From: Rhodocollybia butyracea
Taxonomy: Eukaryota > Basidiomycota > Agaricomycetes > Agaricales > Omphalotaceae
NCBI GenBank assembly: GCA_015501585.1
Contig: JADNRY010000154.1
Coordinates: 1-64,000, forward strand
Direction of reading: 5' to 3'
DNA length: 64,000 bases
Shown: positions 17,611-29,816 of the stretch, piece after piece
Layout of the letters: every line of letters begins with the position of its first letter
Numbering within the stretch: the first letter of the stretch is position 1
Program-made: the position numbers and the translations under genes
Notes under the pieces: generated by a model
The model's input: only the letters and a program-made list of their open reading frames with translations
Told to the model about the DNA's origin: nothing
The model's database searches: none

Positions 17611-20600
17611 ACCAGTTTACCATAGGTAGAACAACGTGATACCGCACGGTTGATCAAAGCGTTATTTAAACTAGGCGCCTATTTTCAGACAACAACCACC
17701 ACTGGCAGTCGCTGATATTCGTCCACAGACGTCCTGATGTCAAGTCCAATACATTTCCAGTCCATTTTTCCATCAAAATGCGTCCTATTCCCTCTTGCCT
17801 CTGGCCTGTCGGCGTTCCCAGAATGACACACGAGTGACGCTTCAAAGCTTCAAAGCTTCACTAGCACTAGTCACTATTCCGACTGTGCTTCCTTCAAGCT
17901 CAATTGCTGTGGTTAGACAACATGCCCAGTGTGTCTGTTTGACGCTTTGCGTGTCTTAGTACTAATATGCCTTTCCTACAGCTCGATCTAGCCTCAAGCG
18001 CTCAAGCCTCTGCAAGTCCAGCTGACATACACCGTCTCCTCTGAGCATTTTCTCCCAACTCGTATCTCTACTTCACGGGCAATTCCTTCGACGGTTCTAC
18101 TCCAATCTGGTCGTCTCTTGTGCCCACAATCGTTCCACCTCAGAGTCTTCTAAGCGGCGGCGCTATGCGGTGATTTTATTTGTTTTGCAACTACGCAGGC
18201 TCGCTATGAGAGCCTTCTACCTTCCGGCATCGTTGATATCGTTGTCTCCTTGCATGCGTGTCCTCTAGGTCAACATTCATCAACGTCGAACATCGTCAGC
18301 ATCTAGTGCTTCTCGAAATGTAACGGATCCGATTTTTTCCTCTCAACGCCCATCCTTCCTATGCTCGTTCTGATGTTTTCACTGGTACAACTTATCTCGG
18401 ACTTGTCAAGTGGATCTATGTCCTAGACGCCGCACAATATCTACAGCATGGATTATCATCGTATCTGACAAGCCTGTGAGCTAGCTTGGGAAGTGGAGCA
18501 TGTTCCTCAAATTGCAACTCAATCGCTCTGGTATGTCGTGCACCTTTGTTCTTCTAGACTCATAGCGCTGACTATGAACGTAGATCGTCTTATAGCTCTT
18601 CCTCGATTATCCAACTTCGGTCAAAATTATTTCCATTGCTTCAGGCAAGATACGTGGCGTATCAAGATTCCTTCCCTTACTTTGCTCGACGCGGAAGAGT
18701 GGAGCGTACAGGTACCCTTTCTGGAACGTGATCGAGCCACAGTAAAACCGTCACTTAGACCGGCGCCTTGTTCGAAATGATATTTCCACAGAGAACAAAG
18801 CGGACTTGCTTCACCTTCACCATAACGTGAGTATTAAAGGGAGATAAGCGTATGCAGACTTACTTTTGTTAGAAAGGTACATGACATATGCGAAGCACTG
18901 GCGCCCCACTACGAGGGCCTTGCTGAGAGAAAAAGAACTACGGAAAGTTTCAAAAAAATCATCTGGGGGTCGTGATTGAGACGGTATTGTACATAGTCAG
19001 CAGCGCAGAGCGCCATCTTGAAGCTTGGACGTGTAAGGAGAAATTCTCAAGAATTGCAAAGCGATGTGCTTTCGAGTCATGCACGGTATATACTGAGGTA
19101 GATAAGCCGCAAGTAGTGGCTTTACTTTGCCTATCTCACAATCGATCTTATCGATCTTTCTATTATCCTTCCTTCCTTCCATTATGTGAGCTTAGGCCAT
19201 GTTGTGATGATCGATATTGACGATATCCGCTTCGATAGCGCGTTGAACTTGATAAGAAGAAGATGCGTGCCCTCTGGCTAATGGTCATCGATCATCGTCA
19301 GCATTTACAGTAACATCGTCTTTGCTGGATTTTCGAAAACACATACCGCGGATATCTGTTCCTGCTTGAATCATCATTCTTGGATGGCTGTTTCAAAGGT
19401 GGCATGTGAATTCTACAATCGTGTACAGTATGCCTGTTGTAACAGATACAGGAGAACAATCATTCAACTACATCAAACGCATCGATGCGGTCATCCCACG
19501 GGGACGAGATGAGATGCGAACTCCCTACTACTACTAGAGAGTCCCTGTTTTACATCCATCCGACGCCACCTGATCCTTTCTCAAACAACAATTCAAACCC
19601 ATTCGTTCTTTCCCCAAAGCTTATCAATACCTCCTGTCAATTGCTAATACGACTAGAATAGCTAACCTTCCTATCACAAACAATCGAGTTTCAACTTCAG
19701 TGCCTAAACGCGTTGAGTTGATCATACCCCTAGCTCCCTAGCTAAATTCGGTACAAAGTTAGTTCGGAAATACAATAGAGGAGGACGACAAGTCCTATTT
19801 TTCGGGGTGTGAGCTGAAAGATTTGAAGGATCCTTAGGAACAGGCGTTCCTTTCTAGGGATCGGCCATTGATATACTTCTTTCTGTCCTTCCAATCCTCC
19901 TTACTGGGCCGAAGTATTTTGTTACTTCGGAAATTGTCTGAGCTAAACATAGCCCCGAAAGATACCTCAGTCCAGATATCCCCTTTTGCAACGCATCGTT
20001 CACGTTACTCGGACGGGTTTACGCTGTTGAGTCTTGACATAGGAAACGTGAGCGATGGCGGCAAAACGAATTTTTGTTCGGGTTTCCAGTTCGATTGTTG
20101 GTCGGGCTAAATATATCAGCCCCTGACTCGGGGGTTGATAGCAGTGATAGATCTAGACGTGGTGCAAACTAAGGCTTTCTTTCATGCTGGGTTTTTGCGT
20201 ACGGGACTCATGAATCGGCATACTTTAGCCCGGGTCGTGGCTGGGGCGCTGTAACAACGTGATTTTTCCGATGTTGTCGTAAATTCGGATGGAGTCTGGA
20301 GTTTGTGTATCTTTGGGGTACCTAAGAGTTTTAGTGTGAGCGGAGGGACCCGGAGGTGTCAGTCGAAGTTTCAGTCGGGTTGCGCGCATAGAGGAGTTGT
20401 GATATTTCGTTTCGATTAAAGGATGAACAATCATTTGATCACAACCAGTCTATTATACAAGGACATTTACATATATAGGTTATATATTTACACTGTAAGT
20501 ATAATAAGTAATGAGGCTGCGTGGTTGTACGATTCCGAGAGGGGTATTATGGAATCCTAGGAAGAGGGGAAGCTGTGAGTTATTATACTGGATACATATG

Positions 20601-20631
20601 AATAGGCTAAATAAAAATAAGAACGAAAGCA
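17611..20631. other. right flank of GST array with degraded module copy D; no intact gene
   Basis: 18290-18560 and 18780-18980 resemble the inter-GST module: GTACAACTTATCTCGG, ACAATATCTACAGCATGG and CATAACGTGAGTATTAAAG. On the minus strand at about 18960 a start codon is followed by IFLKLSVVLFLSARPS, the counterpart of the copy B signal peptide, but a stop follows at once. The rest shows an SCTSENIR segment near 18390. 19200-20630 holds no coding signal I can support; 20430-20520 is AT-rich and probably the 3' UTR of the next gene. Confidence 0.45.
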
Positions 20632-21414
20632 TCAAAAAATACCGGGTACAAGCTTATACGGTACAGCTTTTGCCCATTCATCCCATTTCAGTCCAAATTC
20701 TTTCTGCATCATCCTATCTTCATCACTCATCCGAGAAAACACAATGTAAACGATAGACGCATGCAAACCAGTGATCACGACAGCAAATACTTGGACTGTC
20801 AACAGTTTCAACCAGCCGCACTCGAAAAGCCAAGAGCCTGGGCCGAATAGGCACAGGGTTACACCTACGCATGTGCAGAATGACCCGGTGTAGCTTGGGT
20901 GACGGACGAAGGAATAAGGACCTTCCGTGATGAGCGTATGTTCATCGCGGATGGAGACTTCGAAGGTAAAGAGTCGGCCGAGCGCGCGGTACGCAAACCA
21001 TCGTATGCAGCCGCCACATAGAAGGAAACCGAACCCGGCCAGGAAGATAGGGGTGATGGCAGGGGCAGCGTGAGAGCTCCGTACGAGGATAGCCAAGGCT
21101 GTTTCAGCGATTATGTTGTTGGGGAATTGGGTGGCTACAATGACTAGGATTTCACAGAAAAACACAAATAGGAGGAGGTTCTGAATACGAGAGTATTAGT
21201 TCTATGGTTCAATAGGAAAAAATCTCTCAAGTGATAGACGAACCTTTCCCATCGCCCATGGCGTTGAGACTACTTTTGGAGTCAGAGGGTCACCCGGTCC
21301 AAACTTCGAGATTTCTTTGGAAGAAGGAGGAGGATTGGGCGGAGTGGCAGCAACATAGTAAAGAATAGAAACTCCGAGGAGTAGCGGTATTTTCTGTAGT
21401 GCTATAATTGACAT
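20632..21414 (-). CDS. isoprenylcysteine carboxyl methyltransferase-like membrane protein
   Basis: Two exons, 21414-21244 and 21180-20632, give 239 residues. The family transfers a methyl group from S-adenosylmethionine, in ICMT to the C-terminal prenylcysteine of CaaX proteins at the ER. Visible features are a hydrophobic N-terminal helix (LLLGVSILYYVA), several membrane segments, the conserved GPYSFVRHPSYTG motif (about 144-156), and a C-terminal SDEDRMMQKEFGLKWDEWA stretch followed by VPYKLVPGIF. These are the AdoMet-binding and catalytic signatures of the ICMT/phospholipid methyltransferase fold. Whether it is the true CaaX enzyme or one of the many Agaricomycete paralogues cannot be decided from sequence alone. 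No neighbour is functionally linked. Confidence 0.85.
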
Positions 21415-23551
21415 TTAGGAAGTTTGTGAGTGTCGGTGAAAGGACTGCTGTGGGAGGTGACAATACAATATGCGCAGCGGGGTGAATGCAAGACTACAGC
21501 TTGAGTCGTGTATCTTATATACTATTCTATCCAGGTTCAGGACCAAGTAACCCTTACCAGAGTCATGCTGACTACCGCCGTTACCGGAGCCAGCCATCAT
21601 TCTGACTCGGAGTGGCTATGCAAACAGCTTCAAGCTTGAATTAAGTTACATTGCTATGGGCGAGGGCTCATAAGAAAAATGATACGGATTGAGATTGTTG
21701 GACATTTTGGGCCTAATCGAGTATTACTATGATTCATAAATGCTCATTTTTGTTCGAAAGCTGTGACATCAAAGAGCAGATCATTCACATGGGTTGGAGT
21801 AAGGGCGCATAGTGGGCGGAATGTGCGCGGGAAACTTTTTATCTTTTCCATCATCACCGTGCATCCAGCGTGTTCGTTGGTGCTCCAGTGTTAATGAAAA
21901 TATCATCAAATGCCAAGCCATCGTTGGCATACTTGTTCGATCGTTTCAGAAAACAAATTCAAGAAACAGTATTAGGGATAGGATAAAATCGCCCAAATCG
22001 AGTGCGTAATAAGGATAAAACCAACAAATACATCATCAGAGATTCCGAATCAAGCCGAATATTTCCAGCTTTGACCTTCCGTATATGTCTCCGTAACCGA
22101 GCCATCATTGCATTACAACCCATCTCCTAGCGGTTCCGACTCTGGTTCTGGACCTCGTTCACTACCGACATGTTCGTACTTTGCGCAAGTGAGGTGCGGT
22201 GGCCATGAGCGAAATGGAAGCGTGATTGTTACGCCGTTGTCCGGAGGGCGCAGTCGGCAACGATGATCAACTTGAGATTTTGTTGCTTTCCCGCTAACAT
22301 CCGTGCTATGGAGCTCACGTCCAAGCTGTTTCCCGATGACCACGACGTAGAGCATTGTTACTTGCTGTGCAGAGACAAGTATGGGTAGAACTCCGTACCG
22401 TGGTCTCGATCACACTGCCTTTCTCACGTACTTTCTATACCTATATCCTCCAACGTTCCGCCCCGTTGATGATTCGTCTTTCATTCGTCTTCAAAAATAT
22501 CCCAATCAGCCTTAGCTCCGCCGTTTACCGAATCTCAATTGAAACTCTTCGTTGGAACGCAATGAAAACGCAACACCTTCATCCCACAAAATGATGAATT
22601 AAGTTCACAGCTACATAGCCTCCTGCATGAAGTCCCGGCCGCCGATATGAATGCGAAATCGGTGCCGTGAACAGATATGTAAAGGAAGGTGAAAGGACAG
22701 ACGAATGGACAAGCTGTTGTTGGGCACTAAACCGAAGAGTAGACACGAGAAGGTAGGTTCTTCCTCGTGCATAAAACTGGGCGAAACAGCTGCTGGTAGG
22801 AACAGACTCGAACTCTTCCGATGTCGGCGTTTATGACTGAAACAGCGAATACACTAGTCTCGCTGTAACGAGTCATGTTATGAAACTGTGAGATTCTTGG
22901 TCCCGGGTGACATTCTCCTCGAGATCAGTTTCCCTCATCGCAGGATGTCTGCGCAAAAACCCTGAAGACCATACGTCCCTGGCGACAAACCACAGGTAAT
23001 TCGCCAGGCGCCAGGCTACCCCAGTGCTCGCGGAGTCTGGACGATTGAGGGCTACAATCGACTCATTATTGCCGGATCAGGGCAGTGAGATAACCAAGAG
23101 ATAACGGCAGCGTAGCTTGGTTAGATTTTTTCAATGACCAAAGGATCGACGGCGCCGAAAGAACCTTCTCTCGTATTTGAGAACATCCAAGAGTCATACT
23201 GGCAACACAGTTAGTCGTGTACTTTTTTGAAGTGAATTGGACAACAAAGCACCTGGTCCTCAAGTGCTAGGCAAAAAAAAAAAAAGCGCTGATTTATCCG
23301 TCAAAGCAAACATCCTGCAAGAGATCTGCCGAAACGAACATTGAGACCATCGCCGATATTTTTAGTATGGCTGTCACAAGCCACAGGTAGCTGGCCATTA
23401 ACAAAAAACTCGGTGCGTAAGCAAGTTAAACTCTGTAAAACGACAATCTGATCACATGAGGCTGAGCCAAGAAACGGATAGGCGCCCAACTTTAGCGCTG
23501 CCTTGTTTTATATTGCTGTGCAAGCTGTCGTCATACTACTACCAACCAACG
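21415..23551. other. intergenic, no gene supported
   Basis: Short open frames only, with no homologous pattern that I recognise. An A-run of about 14 lies at 23271-23285. Confidence 0.4.
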
Positions 23552-23760
23552 ATGGAAGAATCTTCCAAAGCGCCTAAAGACGACACTCAACCATGGATAA
23601 ACAGCTCAGATGAGATGCTCTTCTTCATGCGCCGTATACATTCATATGATGCAAGCACGCAAGGGGCGCGAGCCACAAGGACGGGTGTTTTCGTACGTTC
23701 CCGCAATCTGATCATCGCGATACCTCTCATTCTGCGCCGTCCTTGGCTAAAATTAGGCCA
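23552..23760 (+). pseudogene. N-terminal relic of a DUF6535 gene
   Basis: Starts MEESSKAPKDDTQPWINS, then SDEMLFFMRRIHSYDASTQG, which matches the first 45 residues of the intact genes at 26318 (MEESPKAPNFSFDNAQAG) and 38373 (SDEMLFLMRSIHAMMQARE). After that the frame departs from the family and stops. No membrane-domain exon follows in the next 2.5 kb. Confidence 0.7.
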
Positions 23761-23859
23761 GTAATGGCAGGAACTCTCGCTACATCTTATGATCCAAATT
23801 TGTTTGAAGACTATCTGGGTGTCATTGGAAACTCTCATACTCGTGTAAGGTCATATCAC

Positions 23860-25530
23860 TAGCGTCCATAGCGAAGCTGGTCCTGACCCTGCTGAAACAT
23901 CCAGTCTTCCCCTGGCACTTCCAAAAGACCGACGCATTCTCACATCTCTACTTGAACCAGTATCAAATTTACAGCATGTTATTGCCTGTTCAGGACCCAA
24001 CAGCGGCGCGGATAGCAGAACTAGAAAAAATCTCTCAAGACTGACCAGTCGTTTTAGATTGAAAAGAGAACATGCAAACTGGTGGGTTCATACAGTTGAT
24101 GTAGGTATCAAATATCGCTTTTTGATTCTTAATCATCGGATGTAGACATAAATTTCAATGCTCAGCCGTATATTCTACGCAATGGAATACTGGCAGTCCC
24201 GACCTCTCTGACCCACAACTCGCAGACCTCGTTGTTCCATGGCCATTGCACCATATCCAATGATATTTGTTGCGTGTTTTGTGCCACACAAGAAATTCCT
24301 CTTCTATACAATGCGGTCCTCCCCCGGCTCGAAAATGGATCTACTGGATAACCTAGCCATGTTCATAGGCACAAGTTCAATGCTCAGTACTCAGTGCTCG
24401 CCTCGTCGGTTTTCGAGCCTATTACGAGACAGAAAATGTCCAAACTAGACAATGTCTCGCTCAAGCTTCCAGACCAGAAGCTGGACGACATCGAGACTCG
24501 AGGCTACAGCGGTACTTCCCTACATTTTCGTTACCGTCTCCTACATTTGTTTCCAAGACCAGCTCCATTTCTCTGAGTGAGGCACCGTCAGTTTATAACA
24601 CTCTCGCCCAATCCCTTCATCCGCTTCCAATACCGATACCAAGCCTGGGTATCTGGAAAGAGGTAGTGTTGACTGGGGATCTCTGAACTACTGTGTGTTC
24701 TGGCTTTTGTGCGATATGCTGCGGATGAACATTGATATGCTGGATATCTCCTTGCGATGCCTGCCACTCTTCCTCTCCCCCTTCGCTCATCTACCTTCAA
24801 GATCTTTCGGGCCAGTTTGACTTACTTCCTTGCTTCTTTTGGATGTCAAAATCTGAGTCCATTCGCCACCTGATAGCGTGGATATACAATCATCACGTCG
24901 CAAGACTATGCATTTCTTGTCACGGTCCGTGATACTTCTGATTGCTCTATATCATTTTTCCAGTCTCTTGTCAGCTCCCAACTATTCGTGCAGCAAGTAT
25001 TCATCATCTCAGCTTTCGCTATAAGAACACTTGTGGGCTCTCGGCTCTTCTGATATCTTTCGATGCTACCATAACGACTCGCCGCTTCGATTTCTCCGAA
25101 TACTCTATGTGTTAAAATTTTCGGCGGCCAGTCAAATATGAATACACCTTGTTGCTCTCCTCTGGTTGGGAGATGAACAGTATCTGTTGATTCTCAAGGT
25201 AATCATTGTGGTGATATGTTTTTCTTACTGCTCTCTTACTAGATACACGAACAAAATAAGCCTGAGCCATAGCTTCAGGTTCAACCCTCGTCGATCTAGT
25301 CTTTTCGTACCTGAAACTGATATTTCGCTAAAAGACGAACTACTCCAGAAATTTCACGTCAAACTTGTCGACAACGGCTTGATGACCAAAGGACTGATAG
25401 TTCTTCGCTGTCTCGAAATCAATGCATCTCCTGACTGCGTCGCCCCAGTGACTAGGAACCCCTCATGCCTTACCCATTGGATATATAGAATGCCATTTTG
25501 CCTCCGTCTCACAATGTTCTCATAGTGGTC
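23860..25530 (+). pseudogene. decayed gene remnant(s), partly related to the Cys-rich gene at 31.6 kb
   Basis: 23900-24090 is an open stretch (LPLALPKDRRILTSLLEPVS, later REHANWWVHTVD) ending at a GTAGGT donor. 24700-24930 encodes a Leu-rich stretch. 25280-25400 (GGTTCAACCCTCG... then KFHVKLVDNGLMTKG) is clearly homologous to 31574-31770 (EFHTRLVDHGVMTKS), the start of the Cys-rich gene, but the cysteine domain is absent. Multiple stops and frame changes occur. I do not recognise the original family; an F-box-type protein is only a guess. Confidence 0.4.
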
Positions 25531-26317
25531 GCAAGCGATTGAGGTGTTGGACTCGGACGAGTAACACCTTATTCAATCAGAGGAGAGATTGAAAGACACA
25601 GTAGCAGCGTGTATCATATCGTCATTCCCAGTCCAAGTAATCAATCTAGTCCCACCTCCTGGGCCTGTCTGTCTTGCACAAATATTCATCTTGCATCGAT
25701 CGCGATACTACGTCTCTCTGTTGAGTGCGAAGAGAGGCTTTGCGAAAAGGAGGAATTACACACACTGGTGCTGGGATTAAGACCGGATTAAGACTGACAT
25801 GTCATTGGAAGTAGTACTCCCATTTTACGTTGATTCCGTACGAGCTTCGGCATCATCATCCGCTTCCAATTCTAGAAATGTATTGACCAGCGGAGATTGG
25901 CATTCTCTCCGTCTCGTTGTCTTCGTTGTCGATCATTTCAACTTCTAGAGCGCCTCGATGAAGCAACCACAATAATATTGATGCTCTAGACTATAACCGC
26001 CAGGAGGAGAATTACAGGATACGGAGGGTTTGAGAGGAAATATCCATCGAACGAGAAGTGAAACGGATATCCGGTGGAATCTGGCGGGACTTAGAAGCTC
26101 AACGATGAGGGCGCGGCTATTTTTTCACTTTTTAGGGAAACTCGGACAGACCGCTTAATCGCTTGGTGATACACTCCGCGGAGTGTTGTTACTGCATATC
26201 AACCGGTGGCTGCTTCTTTGTCATGGGCGAATAAATAAATAACCTATTGATGATTTCTGAAGCGATCCCGAGCGATCCTCTGCTTTACGCTTTCACCTCT
26301 CCGCTAGTGCTACTAGC

Positions 26318-28761
26318 ATGGAAGAATCTCCGAAGGCACCTAATTTCTCTTTCGATAACGCTCAAGCCGGGATGAACTACTCAAACTCTCCTGGAATGCT
26401 CGAAATGCTTTCGCTCATACGGGGTATACATGGCATGATGAAGGCGCGCGAGGAACGCGAGACTGTGGGATTGCAACCTGGTTCAGACTCCATCTATCCA
26501 TCACGTACCACTGCAGCATCCCACCTACTACCTCAACGAGACGACAACAGAGTGGAATCAGTTCAGGCTGCATCTGGGAGTTGGCCGGTGGGCATGAACG
26601 AGGAAAAGCATCATCAAACGATTCTCGCATCGGCACCGACAGATTCACCTCGCTGTGCTAATATTAGACCGGCAACAGAACCTTCTTCTCCATCTCTCGG
26701 TGGAAGTTTATTTGTAGAATCTCTGGCTGTCAATTCGGACAGTCATCACGCATCCGCACTATCTCCACTAACAGAGCACCACCATAGGTCCCATTTTGGG
26801 CGTTCTTCTAAGAATATCCGAGCAACAGAACTTGCATCCCCACCAGAAGCCGGTTCTAACCCTGTTGAGACATCTAATCCCCCAGCTAGTGCGCTCAAGG
26901 ATACTCTCAATTCTCTTGTTGAAGCGATAGTAAATCTACAGGACACTGTTACTGGTGCAGACGAAGCGAAACGGCAGCCTGAGGCTAGGAAAGGTGTCAG
27001 CGCTACGAAGGAACCGTTCAAGGCCAGTCGCTTTGGTCTGAAAAAAGAACAAGCAAAACGAGTTCATCCAGGAGCAGGTATGTGTGCAGATATAGTTTAT
27101 TCTTTTTCAATGTTTTTCAAGGGTCAAATGTAGAGAACTACGATTACAGACTTAAATACCCAGAGGATGAACGCTACCATGAGCTCGATGAGGAGGCTCG
27201 TGTCTGGTGGGTATACCATGACGAAGCAACAGCTTTCGATAATGACATGGTCGACGAACTGGGTGACAGCTTAGATATCCTATTGGTCTTTGTATGTTTT
27301 CTGCACGCACTCTACATAAAAATTATTCATACCATGGCCTTGTAGGCTGGTTTATTCTCTGCCGTAGTCACAACCTTTGTGGCACAAACATCACAATCCC
27401 TATCTCAGGATTATAGTCAGCTCTCTGCATTTCATCTCGGCAATCTAAACACGTTGTCACATGCTAGTGCGAATTCCACTTCCGAATCCCTCTCAAGCAT
27501 CTCTCTCGCCAGTCCTGCGTTCTCCCCGGGTATCCTTGATCTCTGGGTAAATGGTCTATGGTTTACAAGCCTTACCATTGCCCTCTCCGTTGCCCTCTTT
27601 GCAGTACTTTCGAAGCAGTGGCTTCGTCAATATATGTCTATCATCACTGGCACACCCCGTGAACGAGCTTTTATTCGACAATTTCGTTTCGATGGCCTAG
27701 AAAAATGGCGCGTTCCATTGTTTATTGGAATGCTTCCTATCCTCCTTCATCTTGCGCTGATACTGTTCCTCGCTGGGCTCGTCATCTTCCTCATCCCTCT
27801 TAGTATTCCAGTGGCATCTGTCATTGGTGCTATCTCTGTAACTGTTGTCATTCTCTACCTCATGGCGACTCTTCTTCCCCTGTTTACCGTCCAATGTTCT
27901 TACAGAACAACCTTTACAGATGTGATTTACTATTCCTATCGACTATTTTGCAGAATGTGTTCAAGGGTTATATACTCAATGGTTACGTCTCCACACGAGC
28001 CCTTAAACCCAAAGTTCTTCAGGGATGAACATACCGGCACCTTGAAAGCAGCAGAGCGTTTTGCAGCTTGCCGACCTGATATCTCATACACCAATCAACA
28101 GGACCTGATGTTGACTGCTTTCCTATGGCTTGGAGAGTCCACCTCCAACCCATCTGCAAAAGATGTTCTCTTCTTGGCACTTGGAGCTTTCACTTCCCAA
28201 ATATCACAAAAGCTAGTTGAGGCGAGGAAGGTCCTCTATGGGGGTAACTCGGATGGAATCTCTCAGCGGCTCCGTGACCGTGTGCGCACCTCATTCAATC
28301 TAGATGAACTGGAGAGTGCTTTTCGGGCAGTAATTCATCTCAACTCGAGACCTAGCTGGGCTGTGAATTTCTTGTCACTGCAGTGGGTTTATGAGGCCCA
28401 CGTCTCAGACCATAACTGCGATATCACCTCTGCTCTTACGGCGTTGGCTAGTGGGCTCGATCCAGTCAGAGTTATTCACGCTGGACACTGTGTCGACCTA
28501 TCCGCTGGAAATGCCATACGATGGCTCCTGGATACTTATCAGCAGGAAGGGCCTAATCTACTACCTTGCGGCCTTCCAGCACTTGTGTGGGACACATTAT
28601 TCCAAAAATCTACTGATACGTATATTTTGTCAGAGTATAGAAGACATGTTATTTTCTTATTCAGGCACAGCCCATACCCAGTTTCTTTCTCTGACCTTGG
28701 CTTAGTACCGGGAAACAGGAGAGGAAGGGAAAGAATAGAAGGAGGAAGAGAGCAGGAGTGA
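26318..28761 (+). CDS. DUF6535 membrane protein A
   Basis: Exons 26318-27077, 27134-27291 and 27346-28761 give 777 residues. Residues 1-250 are low-complexity, Ser/Pro-rich and probably disordered. The 158-nt second exon encodes the DUF6535 entry motif (NYDYRLKYPEDERYHELDEE, then VWWVYHDEA...DSLDILLVF). Exon 3 starts with AGLFSAVVTTFVAQTSQSL and has three further hydrophobic helices (about 372-395, 432-459, 465-489), followed by a long soluble helical region. This order defines the Agaricomycete DUF6535 family; its function is unknown. The same exon structure and phases occur in gene B at 38.4-35.9 kb in inverted orientation. The start ATG matches that of gene B and of the relic at 23552. No lesion is seen. 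Confidence 0.85.
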
Positions 28762-29161
28762 GGGAAAATGAGCACCCCACGAGCTAGATAGGCCATCAAA
28801 TTGACATTAGGGAACTCTGGTGCGCTCTGTGATGTTTAGATGAGTCATGGCTACGATAGAAAACGTGCGCTAAACCAAATCGAAAGGCATGATTAGCCTC
28901 ACTACGGTCATGTTTGAGTTGCATTTATAATGTCGAAGAATCGCGATTCGTGTAAGTTCTGCTTATATTATGAAGCCTTCACAGTTGAGAACGAATGTAC
29001 AAGTACACAATTTGAGTGCTTCTTCACCGGACTTGCCCCACTAGAACAATCCTCCGCAGTTGAACCCGTCTTCCGTCAGCCAGATCTGGTACTGAGATGC
29101 AGCGCTCGTTCCAAGCCCTGCCCAAAAAGACGCATAATCTGTGGACTGTACCAGACCACCG
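28762..29161. other. intergenic, no gene seen
   Basis: Convergent gap between DUF6535 gene A and the HsbA-like gene. No coding signal I can support. Confidence 0.4.
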
Positions 29162-29816
29162 TCAACGCGCGCTTTCCGAGAGATAAAATGAAGTTCCTAC
29201 CGGAGCAGACTGTGCCAACAAACCCAAAAACACGGCGTTTTCTCGGGAGAGACCTCCAACCCAGTGGCAGAACATGATGAGGAGAAGGGGGGTATTGTTC
29301 ACGCCCTCAAAGAACGCTTCGCCCGCCTGCAAGGTGTTAAGATTGCGAAGGATGGCTTGTTGGGTGGACGGCACGTAGGTAGTGTTGAGAGTCGCTGCGT
29401 CAGTTGCACTGAGCCGCGAGCCACCAAGAGTAGCTGGGGTGATTGACTACCAGGAGGTGAGCAAGGGGAGATATAGCGACTCCGAAGCTCACAGCCAACT
29501 GGATGATCGCTGCATCAAACGCATCACTGCAGCTTTTTATGTGCGCTGCGATCCCCTGTGACACGTATTAGTATAGGATGACATATAGCGCATACTCTTA
29601 ACATACCTCCAACGCTGTGACATTTGGGGGAAATGGCCCGCTATAGGAATCTGCCGCGAAGACATTGGCGGCATTTTGGAGAGTAACTTGCGTTGCAAAA
29701 AAGCTGGAAATGTCACGGCGCTCCAATGTTTCGGTGACGAGAGCAGTCGCGGTCACTCCACAGAATGAGTTTATCTGAACAGCCACGAGCACGATTACAC
29801 CAAAAAAGCTGATCAT
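29162..29816 (-). CDS. HsbA-like secreted hydrophobic-surface-binding protein
   Basis: Exons 29816-29607, 29555-29493 and 29446-29162, all joined in phase 0 with GT-AG introns, give 185 residues. The N-terminus MISFFGVIVLVAVQINSFCG is a signal-peptide-like segment. The remainder is helical and rich in Ala, Thr and Asn: TALVTETLERRDISSF, TLQNAANVFAADSY, TALEGIAAHIKSC, then ILRNLNTLQAGEAFFEGV. Length, secretion signal and this helix pattern resemble the HsbA family, proteins that coat hydrophobic surfaces and recruit lytic enzymes. The last 45 residues (after FFEGV) are hydrophobic and atypical, so the 3' exon boundary may be wrong. The family assignment is by pattern only. Confidence 0.55.
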
